From Ciborinia camelliae (Eukaryota; Ascomycota; Leotiomycetes; Helotiales; Sclerotiniaceae), in NCBI GenBank assembly GCA_025890175.1, contig JANPYM010000005.1:3699-67698 (forward strand): a stretch of 64,000 nt of DNA, given 5' to 3'. The position numbers were made by a program, and so were the translations under genes. Shown here in pieces: positions 25,871-34,960 of the stretch. The stretch's first letter is position 1; the number at the start of each line of letters is the position of its first letter. The notes below the pieces were generated by a model. The model was not told the origin of the DNA. It did no database searches and saw only the letters and a program-made list of their open reading frames with translations.

Positions 25871-27695
25871 ATGCCGCATATTACAACAGCAATGGAGTGG
25901 AGTAGGAGGAGGGGAGTTGGGGAAATCTTGGTGGACAGTTTTCTAAGTAAGAGAACAATTTCTGGAGACGTTTCAAATATGAAGAATTCATTGAGTTCAT
26001 GGGATAATTGTATGGCAGCTACATATTGCAAGTTCGTCGTTCCTTCCTCTTCATACATTTTCCTCTTTACTCCTTTATCAAACTTTACTAACCTCTACCT
26101 TTAGATGGCCTGTCATCATAGCAATCATCATCGCCGCCTTGATCGTTTTCTCCATAGTTTCGTGTATCATACGATGTGCTTGTTGTGGCATGTCATGTTG
26201 TTGCAGTTGCTTTTCCTTCCTTAAATGTCTCGATTGTTGTGGAGGTTCTTGTGATGGTAAAAAGGATCGCTCTCACAAAAATCTCGATGATCACCCTCCT
26301 CCTAAACCAAACCAAGGTTATCAAGCTCCACCTCCTATGATGGGTGGTGCTCTTCCCACGAGACCCGAACCACCACAGTATGCACAATTCGAAGTAGGCA
26401 AGAATGGTTTTGCGGTTGAACCACAACCACCAAAGGTAGTCTCAGAAGATGCATTGCCACCTATGCCGACATGGGAGAACGCGAGCAAAAAACATGTAGA
26501 GGATGATGAGAAAGTTGGAATGGCTGTGGAATTAGGAGAATTGGATCCGGTCACGGGACAGAAGATGACATTGGCGACTGGAGGTATTGCTGGAGGTATT
26601 GTCAAGAGTAATAATACTATTCCTAATAGCCCAGCAATTGGAAGACAAACTCAGGGTATGAACAATGGGTTCAAAAATCCTCAGGATCCTTATAACCAAA
26701 ATCAAAACAATCTACCAGGAATTTCCAACGATCCACTCATGGGCTATAGAGGAACACCACCTCCGATGAACAATGGAAGTCAACTAGATGGTATGGGATA
26801 TAGAGGCGCACCGGGTCCCGGATTAGCAATGGGAGAAGTAGCAACCCCGGGATATAGAGGAATGCCTCCACCAGGTGTTCAAGGATACCGAGGTGCACCA
26901 TCCCCAGGCCCTGGAATGAATCGTGGACCTGGACAATTTAGAGGTGGACAATCTCCAGCACCAAGCAGAGGATATGGTGGACCACCTCGAAATCAAAACT
27001 TGGAACCAACCATGCCACAAGAATTTCCTTTCAACGGTGGTTTTAATGATGCGCCTGTCATACCATACGGTCAAGCATATGGACAAGCAGAACCAATGTA
27101 TGACAATCGACCATACCCATCACGTAAATTCTCCACCGATTCCTCAAGACCATTGAACCTAGGAAGATCCTATACGAACGAAACATATCAAACCTATCAA
27201 TCAGAAAATTCCTCCAACGTCGGCACATATCCTCCTCCGCGCATGCCAAATGAACCAAATCGAATGATGTCACCGGGTCCGGAGAATGTCATGCAACAGA
27301 GAGGTTACAATCATTCGCCTGCACCACAACAGCAGCCGGTGTTTGCACAGGAACATGCATATGATGCGGGTTCACAGAGAAATATGTCGTATGATGCGGC
27401 TTCACAGAGAAATATGTCGTATGATGCGGGTTCCCAGAGAAATATATCAAGAAGTCCTCCACAACAACAGTCTAGGTTTACACGAGATCAAGAACAAGAA
27501 CAAGGACAAGGATATGATGATGATGATGATTATGATACGGGTGTACAGAGAAGTCCTCCACAGCAACAGCCTGAAGCGCCAAAATATCCGGGATATATAC
27601 CTTATTCCCCTCCTCAACCAGAGGCTCAACCAGAGGCTCAACCGGAGGCGCCAAAATATCCGGGTTATAAACCTTATTCCCCCGCTCCTAGATAG
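25871..27695 (+). CDS. Fibroin-3-related-type fungal membrane protein
   Basis: Two exons, 25871-26031 and 26105-27695, 583 aa. The junction splits a Lys codon and restores the typical YCK-WPV motif; the donor is the less common GTTCGT. A membrane segment (about residues 56-75, VIIAIIIAALIVFSIVSCII) is followed by a cysteine cluster (CACCGMSCCCSC, then CLDCCGGSC), which is likely palmitoylated or metal-binding at the membrane. The rest is a disordered Pro/Gly/Gln-rich tail with GYRGxPPP repeats (about residues 210-270), three YDAxSQRN units near 425-450, a poly-Asp run, and QPEA and KYPGYxPYSP repeats at the C-terminus. Fungal homologues are usually annotated 'fibroin-3 related'; their role is unknown. 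A cell-periphery scaffold is plausible. Confidence 0.8.
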
Positions 27696-28379
27696 GGTTG
27701 CATGGATGTATGTATGTGTGAAATGCAAGGTTGAAATTCAAGGTGGATGGTGGATGGATAAGAAGAGAAAATGGATGATGGATGGATGGATGGATGATGG
27801 ATGATGAATGATGAGGGTTTTTGAGATGGAGATGGAGATGAATGATGAGGGTTTTTGAGATGGAGATGGAGATGGAGATGAAGAGAAGAGAAGAGAAGAA
27901 AAGAGATGTGTAATGGTTGTGGATATGCTTGTGGATATGGGTGGATTGGATATACGGGGGAGGGGGATCGGATTAACAAAACGGATTCACAGGACGTTTT
28001 GAGGAGTATGTCAATCAGAGTCAGAGCCCACTCAGTGGGTCAATTACGTACGTGAACGGAATACAATGAGGGGTTGAGTTGGGGGTTGGGTGTTGGGTTG
28101 ATGGGTTGGGTGTTGGGTGTTAGGTTATGTGATGGATGGTGTGGATATGAATAAAGGATGTGGATATGAATGAAATGGAAATGATGGATGGATGGATCAA
28201 GGAAGGCAGGGCAGGGCAAGGAAAGGAAGGAAAGGAAAGTAAAGCAAGGAAAGGAAGGAAAGGAAAGGAAAGGCGTTAAGAATGAATGGTTTCATGATTT
28301 CTAGGGGGGGAGGGGGGGATGGGAAGATGGAAGGATGGTAGGAGGGGGGAGAAAGGGAGGGGGAGAAAGGAGGGGGGAG

Positions 28380-28934
28380 NNNNNNNNNNNNNNNNNNNNN
28401 NNNNNNNNNNNNNNNNNNNNNNNNNNNNNNNNNNNNNNNNNNNNNNNNNNNNNNNNNNNNNNNNNNNNNNNNNNNNNNNNNNNNNNNNNNNNNNNNNNNN
28501 NNNNNNNNNNNNNNNNNNNNNNNNNNNNNNNNNNNNNNNNNNNNNNNNNNNNNNNNNNNNNNNNNNNNNNNNNNNNNNNNNNNNNNNNNNNNNNNNNNNN
28601 NNNNNNNNNNNNNNNNNNNNNNNNNNNNNNNNNNNNNNNNNNNNNNNNNNNNNNNNNNNNNNNNNNNNNNNNNNNNNNNNNNNNNNNNNNNNNNNNNNNN
28701 NNNNNNNNNNNNNNNNNNNNNNNNNNNNNNNNNNNNNNNNNNNNNNNNNNNNNNNNNNNNNNNNNNNNNNNNNNNNNNNNNNNNNNNNNNNNNNNNNNNN
28801 NNNNNNNNNNNNNNNNNNNNNNNNNNNNNNNNNNNNNNNNNNNNNNNNNNNNNNNNNNNNNNNNNNNNNNNNNNNNNNNNNNNNNNNNNNNNNNNNNNNN
28901 NNNNNNNNNNNNNNNNNNNNNNNNNNNNNNNNNN
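28380..28934. other. Assembly gap (555 N)
   Basis: The run of N is flanked by G-rich sequence on both sides (GGGAGGGGGAG-type on the left, GGGGTAA repeats on the right), so failure to sequence a G-rich low-complexity block is the likely cause. Any frame running across it is meaningless. Confidence 1.
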
Positions 28935-29282
28935 GGGGTAAGGGGGTAAGGGGGTAAGGGGGTAAGGGGTTTGTTTATCTGGAAAGTCTTTATATTTATA
29001 GATTCAATACAATGCACTGCAATGTAATAAGTAGATAGAAATAGAAATAGAAATAGGAATAGGAATAGAAACGAATCCTTCATTCATTAATTTCAATTTG
29101 TCCAATCTATTCAAGACGAGAAAATCTTCGAATAAGTTAATGTTTAAGGAATAGAGCTAAAGGAAATATATATATATATATATATATATATACGAGTTCG
29201 AAAACACTTACACTAATCACTAACCACTCATCTAATTCCAATAAGCCAGAACCAGAGCCAAAAGTTTAAAAGAATGTAAATT

Positions 29283-29386
29283 TTATTAATTATATATCTA
29301 TATCTATATCTATATATCTATATATCTATATATCTATATATCTATATATCTATATATCTATATATCTATATCTATATATCTATATA
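29283..29386. repeat. (TATATC)n / TATATATC microsatellite
   Basis: About 100 bp alternating between 6- and 8-bp TATATC units, preceded by a perfect AT run at 29168-29192. It lies within 410 bp of the 3' end of the LysM gene. Confidence 0.9.
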
Positions 29387-29790
29387 ATGAGAGAATGAAT
29401 AATATGAATAATATGAATGATATGAATAATATGAATGATAAGAATGAAGGAAGGGGTATATGGATAAGACATGCGAGTCATATCTCTCAAGGAATGACTT
29501 TATTAAATTAAACACCGGACCAAGTGGATGAGGATGATCGATCGCACCAAAAATCAACCGTAAGATCGTACCCAAGATCAAATCCAAGATCAAAAAGAAC
29601 CAAGCCAAGTGAGTCATCGAGAATCATCATCATCATGACGCTAAAATAAAAACAAAGAGAAGGAGAAGGAGAAGAGCGGGATGAAAAATGAAAATTTTGT
29701 TGTGGATATATGTATGCATGTATGCATGTATGTATGGATAGATGAAGTTGTATCCGATAAATATCGAAAGGAAAGAGGTAAATACGATGA

Positions 29791-32700
29791 TTACCACACA
29801 GCTCGAATGATTCCTCTGAATTTCGCAGAGCGGATCAAATCTCTCTTGGTGGGAAGAGCAGAAAGAGCGGGAAGATTAGCGACGTTGAGGGTTTGGCCTT
29901 GGGCACTTGTTTTAGCCTGTCCGTTGGCTGCTAAAGCAGCGGATGACATGACGTTGCTTAAGAGATTAGAAGAAGTTGATGCACCTTCTGATGCACCTCC
30001 CGCGGTAGAAGTCATGGTTTGACCTTTAGATGAGTTGATCAACCCGCTGGTAGCTCCGGCAGGAATATTGAGAGCTTGGCCTTGTGCAGCCTTGGTTGTT
30101 CCACTGGCCGCTAAAGCAGCAGATGACATGACGTTGCTTATGAGATTAGAATAAGTTGATGTGTCTTTTGATGCACCTCCTGCAATAGAAGGATTGATCA
30201 ACCCTCCACTGGTAGCTCCAGAAGGAATGTTGAGAGTTTGGCCTTGGAGAATCTTAGTCTGTCCATTGGCCGCCAAAAGCGTAGCGAGACTGATACCGTT
30301 TGCACCAGAAATAGAAGTCAATGAATCTCCTGACATAGAAGTAATCTTTTTGACATTGGAAGAGTCCATCGATCCGCTCTTGGTAGCTCCAGAAAGAATG
30401 TTGAGAACTTGGCCTTGGGCAACCTTAGTTTGTCCATTAGCTGCTAAAATAGCAGATGGAGCGACTCCGTTTGCGCCGGCAATAGAACTAAATGTATCTC
30501 CTGCCACAGAAGTAATTGTTTTGACATTGGAAGAGTCCGTCAACCCGCTGCTGGTAGTTCCAGCAGGAATGTTGAAAGCCTGACCTTGGGTAACCTTAGT
30601 CTGTCCATTGTCTGCTAAAATATCACAAGGAGCGGCTCCGTTTGAGCTGGCAATAGAACTCAATGTATCTCCTGCCACAGAAGTATATTTTTTGAAAGAG
30701 CCCATCGATCCGCTCTTGGTAGTTCCAACAGGAATGTTGAGAGCTTGACCTTGGGCAATCATGATGTTTTTATTGGCTGCTACAAAAGCAGATGCAGCGA
30801 TATTGTTTGAGGCAAGAACAGAAATAAATGTATCTCCTGATACAGAAGTATATGTTTTGGATTTCGTAGAGCTGGTCAACGTTCTCTTGGTAGTTACCTT
30901 TGGGATGTTGATAACATCACCTGGTTGAATCAGATCAACGTTTGTGATCTGTCCATTGGCTGCTACCAAAGCGGCGAGAGTGATACCTTGTGAGGCAGCA
31001 ATAGCAGTTAAAGTATCTCCTGCCTTAACGATATATGTAGCCTGGGTAGCGGCCGAGGACGAAGATGAGGAACCAGGAATAGTAATAATTTGACCTGTAC
31101 CTAGAATATTCGCATTTATAATGCTAGGATTTTCAGCCTGGATAGTAGCAACAGTAGTTCTGAACGTATTGGCGAGAGCACTGAGTGTATCACCCTGCTT
31201 TACAATGTATGTGAATGTTGATGGGTTTATGGTAACACCACCATTTGTGGAACTTCCAGCTGGAATAGTGATAATTTGACCGGGAACAATGAAGTTGAAA
31301 TTAGAAATTTGTTGATTGACAGCCACGAGAGCAGCGAGAGAAACTCCATATTTGGTAGCCAAGGCGAAAAGACTATCTCCAGATGTTACAGTGTATGAGA
31401 AGCCTGAACTTGATCCTGTTGAAGATGCGGTAGGAGTACTTGGACTTCCGGTTACTGTTGTCGAAGCACCACCACCAAGATAAATGACTTGTCCTGGGGA
31501 AATCACGTCTGGGTTCGTAATGGCTGGATTTAAAGCGAGGAGAGTAGTCAATGGGATATTTTCGTTCATAGCGATATCGAAGAGAACATCTCCTGGTAAA
31601 ACAGTATAGAAGGAAGGATTTGCTGAGATTGTAGAGCTTGTGGGGATAGAGCCAGATGAAGTGGATGGTAATTGGGTTGAGACACTTTCTGTCAAGGTAA
31701 TTGAGGGAGTGCTTAATGATCTAATTATAGAGCTCGTTGCAACAGGTACCAATGTCAATGAAGTTAGATCATTAGAAATGACTGGTAGGGAAGTTGAAAG
31801 GCTTGGTAGATCAGAATTCAAGGAAATTGAGGTGGAGGTCAAAGATGGTAGAGAAGTAAGGGTGCTTAAAGTTGCCGAGATGGTTACGGAAGCTGAACCT
31901 GAACCTGAACCTGAAATTGATAAAGATGCATCAATGGATTCGCTCAATGTGGTTGGTAGCAGAGTGGTAGATATATCATTTCCAAGATTGATAGTAGCAG
32001 ATGAAGAAATAGTTGGAAGAGTCAACATTGTGGATAAAGATGGTAGACTCAAAGTGGTGGTAGATAAATCATTTCCAAGATCAATGGAAGCAGATGAAGA
32101 AATAGTTGGAAGAGCCAAAGTTGTGGATTCACCATTTCCAAGATCAATAATGGTTGATTCTGAGACAGGTGGAAGTGTCAAAGTGGTTGATAAACCATCA
32201 CCCAAATCGACTGTAGCTGTTGAAGAGATAGTTGGGAGAGCCAAAGTTGTGGATACACCATTTCCAAGATCAACAGTGGTTGATTCTGAGGCAGGTGGAA
32301 GTGTCAAAGTTGTGGATACACCATTTCCAAGATCAATAATGGTTGATGCCGAAGGAAGATCCAAAGATGCTGACACGGTTGCTGATAAAGTCGCTGATGC
32401 GGTAGCCGAAACATCATTACCCAAATCTATTGTGGTAGATGCCGAAGGAAGATCCAAAGATGCTGACAAGGTTGCTGATAAAGTCGCCGACGCGGTAGCC
32501 GAGACACTATTACCTAAATCAATTGTGGTAATGGGTGTGTCGATACCACCCCCCACTCCGCTTTCTAGACCGAGTGTAGCTGTGGCAATAGGGAGATCAA
32601 CGGAAGCATCTATTGTACTTCCAACCGCGATTGTAGCTGTGGCAATAGGTATATCGATACTGGCATCTATCGTACTTCCTACAGCGATTGTAGCTGTTGC

Positions 32701-33351
32701 GACGGGAGCATCAATGCTAGCTTCTATTGTACTTCCTACAGCGATGGTGGCCGTGGCAACTGGGAGATCAATGCTAGCGTCAATCGTGCTTCCCACAGCA
32801 ATTGTAGCTGTTGCGACTGGAGCATCAATGCTAGCTTCTATTGTACTTCCTACGGCGATTGTAGCCGTGGCAACTGGGAGATCAACGGAAGCATCTATTG
32901 TACTTCCTACAGCGATTGTAGCTGTTGCGACGGGAGCATCAACGGAAGCCTCTATTGTGCTTCCCACACCGATTGTGGCTGTTGCGACCGGAGCATCAAT
33001 GCTAGCCTCTATAGTGCTTCCCGCACCAATCGTGACTGTAGCAACAGGAAGACCAACGGAAGCCTCTATGGTGCTTTCCACACCGATTGTAGCTGTGACG
33101 ACAGGGAGACCAACGGAAGCCTCTATTGTGCTTTCCACACCGATTGTAACTGTTGCAACGGGAACTGCAATGGTTGTAGCTATGGTAACTGGCACATCAT
33201 TGATAATTGAGGTGGCCAAATCCACAACTGTAGTTAAGACTGTAGTTAAGTCTACAGGCAAACTTGGATCCGCAATGGGACCCAATGGGGCCGCTGAAGC
33301 GATCGAGGCATATCCAACTGCCCCAATGAGGCAATTGCGTTTCAAATGCAT
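29791..33351 (-). CDS. Giant multi-LysM secreted protein with N-terminal 19-residue repeats
   Basis: Single exon, 1186 aa from the ATG at 33351. An in-frame upstream ATG at 33477 would bury the signal peptide, so 33351 is preferred. Residues 1-21 (MHLKRNC...ASIASA) look like a secretion signal. Residues about 54-264 are eleven copies of a 19-residue unit (PVATATIAVGSTIEASIDA type). About 265-560 is Ser/Thr/Leu-rich with DLGNGVSTTL repeats. LysM modules begin near residues 582, 650, 713 and 772, each with a YxVxxGDxLxxIA core and a closing GQxxxIP. Four weaker copies begin near 832, 887, 944 and 1004, and two remnants keep only the QGQxLNIP ending. LysM binds chitin or peptidoglycan-type glycans. 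Fungal LysM proteins remodel walls or shield chitin from hosts; which applies here is not visible. The Ser/Thr-rich stalk suggests heavy O-glycosylation. Confidence 0.9.
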   Translation of the reverse strand: MHLKRNCLIGAVGYASIASAAPLGPIADPSLPVDLTTVLTTVVDLATSIINDVPVTIATTIAVPVATVTIGVESTIEASVGLPVVTATIGVESTIEASVGLPVATVTIGAGSTIEASIDAPVATATIGVGSTIEASVDAPVATATIAVGSTIDASVDLPVATATIAVGSTIEASIDAPVATATIAVGSTIDASIDLPVATATIAVGSTIEASIDAPVATATIAVGSTIDASIDIPIATATIAVGSTIDASVDLPIATATLGLESGVGGGIDTPITTIDLGNSVSATASATLSATLSASLDLPSASTTIDLGNDVSATASATLSATVSASLDLPSASTIIDLGNGVSTTLTLPPASESTTVDLGNGVSTTLALPTISSTATVDLGDGLSTTLTLPPVSESTIIDLGNGESTTLALPTISSSASIDLGNDLSTTTLSLPSLSTMLTLPTISSSATINLGNDISTTLLPTTLSESIDASLSISGSGSGSASVTISATLSTLTSLPSLTSTSISLNSDLPSLSTSLPVISNDLTSLTLVPVATSSIIRSLSTPSITLTESVSTQLPSTSSGSIPTSSTISANPSFYTVLPGDVLFDIAMNENIPLTTLLALNPAITNPDVISPGQVIYLGGGASTTVTGSPSTPTASSTGSSSGFSYTVTSGDSLFALATKYGVSLAALVAVNQQISNFNFIVPGQIITIPAGSSTNGGVTINPSTFTYIVKQGDTLSALANTFRTTVATIQAENPSIINANILGTGQIITIPGSSSSSSAATQATYIVKAGDTLTAIAASQGITLAALVAANGQITNVDLIQPGDVINIPKVTTKRTLTSSTKSKTYTSVSGDTFISVLASNNIAASAFVAANKNIMIAQGQALNIPVGTTKSGSMGSFKKYTSVAGDTLSSIASSNGAAPCDILADNGQTKVTQGQAFNIPAGTTSSGLTDSSNVKTITSVAGDTFSSIAGANGVAPSAILAANGQTKVAQGQVLNILSGATKSGSMDSSNVKKITSMSGDSLTSISGANGISLATLLAANGQTKILQGQTLNIPSGATSGGLINPSIAGGASKDTSTYSNLISNVMSSAALAASGTTKAAQGQALNIPAGATSGLINSSKGQTMTSTAGGASEGASTSSNLLSNVMSSAALAANGQAKTSAQGQTLNVANLPALSALPTKRDLIRSAKFRGIIRAVW
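32560..33190. repeat. 57-bp coding tandem repeat in the LysM gene
   Basis: Eleven in-frame 57-bp units encode the 19-residue repeat. Central units alternate between an EASIDA-ending and a DASIDL-ending form, so the newer period is about 114 bp. Synonymous differences exist among units, so they are not all recent copies. Confidence 0.85.
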
Positions 33352-34960
33352 TTTGCCTTGTTGTGGGAAGTGATTGAAGTGTAATGTGATGGTAGATTTG
33401 TTTGTTGATGAGATGATGAGGAGAGGATGAAGATGGAAAACAGATGGTGAATGAAGGACATACTTATACAATTTCAACCTTCAATATTATGGATGAATTA
33501 CAGTGGTTCGAATCCAGATATCTTGCTTCTGACAAATTTGACTCCAGTGAGGCTTGTACACTACGTCGATTTGGTGACGATATGATGGCCAGAAGAAATT
33601 CTAACCATTGAGCCTCCTGTCAAAAATGATGTTTTGACCAATGAGAACCAACAGGAAGACTTCCTCCAGCCGATGAATCAACATGTAGTTTAGCTCCTTT
33701 CTCTCACGTTAAGTTGCTCGGAGGATGATCTCAGCCTCATCAAAATCCAATAAATAATTCTGATGAAAAATGATATAAACGATATGAACGACTTAGTTCA
33801 TTCCCCTCACGTGAAATTACCCAAAGGAGGAGTTCATCCGATTGGATAAGTTGATTTGGATTAAAATGGATAATTGAGATCCTTCGCCTCACGTCAAACC
33901 ACGTGAAGTTGATGCAGAACGAATAAAATCAATAGTTAATAACAATAATATTCACGTGAATTTGATAATAAACCATAAAATGAAAAGGGAAATCAAAACG
34001 CCAAACTTAAAAATGTTAAGTTGACACTGACGCAAAACTTTAACACTAGTATAAAGCTTCAATATTGGCTGAGTGACATGGTTTCCTCTAGACATCGCCC
34101 TCTGTATTGCCTCCCCCACATCTAGATACCTACCGAGCACCCATATAGTTCAATATTGCGCCTCTTACCATTGCATACCGATATATGATTGAGTCCCGCT
34201 TGATTGGGTCCCGCTAGGTCGGCTCAACCCTTCCCTTCCTCTAGTATTCTCACTGCCTTCTCCCTATCGGGAAAGCTCGAGCCTCGAGGTCAAGCTTGAG
34301 GGTCGTCTGTTCTTCCTGTACCCCCGGGGCCATGTTCAGAATGATCGTTATTCCGGAAGTATACCAAAGGCTCGGGTAGAGTGACGTTTGGTGTGGCAGT
34401 GTTGGTAAGTTCTATCAATGAAGTGATGTTGGGGTGTTAGTTTCGAGAATACAAAGGGTAGTTCTAATACAGAAATGCGATGAGTTTTACGAAAGAGGGA
34501 TGTTGATTGAAAATCTAAACTGTGGCTGCTTATAAGCCAGGTTCTAAGCTAATACTATATTAGTCTAGTGTTTAAATGATTTGATAAAACCACCCCTGTT
34601 ACTAATACCAACCAACCACCACTCAACTAACCATCACTTCCATCCCTCGAATTGAATAAAGCCACCCCATCATGAAGTTCTTGATCTTCAAATCACAATT
34701 ATTATATCATGTCATAAACTATACAACCATATAAATATTTATAATTCCACTTTCGATTAGAGATGAAAAATTATAGCGGTGTAGGTTTATCGCCGCTCGA
34801 CTAACATCACATGACTATCTAACCTTTTATAGTCGAATATCACTAAGTCAACTCATAGATTTAATAGATCGAGTCAGGTGCATTACATTAACTTTGGGGC
34901 GAAATCATCTTGGGATGAGTACCTCATCAAGACCGAAAGCCAACCCATTCCAGTTCCTCA
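33352..34960. other. 1.6-kb intergenic region upstream of the LysM gene
   Basis: It contains the LysM promoter (33352 upward) and permease downstream sequence. Repeated CTCACGT/CACGTGAA words occur at 33702-33716, 33806-33820, 33888-33910 and 33951-33960. A more GC-rich block at 34190-34340 begins with a duplicated GATTGxGTCCCGCT. A GGTTCGAATCC word at 33504-33514 looks like a tRNA B box but has no tRNA around it. No gene is seen. Confidence 0.65.
33702..33960. promoter_or_regulatory. Cluster of CACGTG/CTCACGT words upstream of the LysM gene
   Basis: Within 260 bp there are CTCACGTTAAGTT (33702), CCTCACGTGAAATT (33805), CCTCACGTCAAACCACGTGA (33887-33906) and TTCACGTGAA (33951). CACGTG is the core of E-box/bHLH sites. 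The repeated CCTCACGT context is more than the bare hexamer. It lies 350-610 bp upstream of the LysM start. Binding is inferred, not shown. Confidence 0.4.

Larger units (their letters stand above)
27696..29790. other. 2.1-kb intergenic tract with simple repeats and an assembly gap
   Basis: Downstream of the fibroin-3-like gene are ATGG and GAGATGG repeats (27760-27890), GGGTTGGGTGTT repeats (28075-28120), GGAAAGGAAA repeats (28200-28275) and a very G-rich stretch (28305-28379) leading into the gap. After the gap come GGGGTAA repeats (28935-28970), AATAGAA repeats and TATATC repeats. No gene is seen in the readable part. Confidence 0.7.

Noticed and set aside
28935..28970. GGGGTAA repeats as possible internal telomeric DNA
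   Set aside because: The fungal telomere unit is TTAGGG; this repeat has a different period and composition.
28301..29083. Open frames spanning the N gap on both strands
   Set aside because: They consist mainly of undetermined residues and have no evidential value.
31640..33373. 577-codon plus-strand open frame opposite the LysM gene
   Set aside because: It mirrors the 57-bp repeat in antisense, has repeat-derived composition with no domain, and the minus strand has a signal peptide and LysM modules.
33504..33514. tRNA B-box-like GGTTCGAATCC
   Set aside because: No A box at proper distance, no acceptor stem and weak T-stem pairing. A GCTCAATGGTTAG-like word on the other strand near 33589-33601 is too far away and in the wrong relation.
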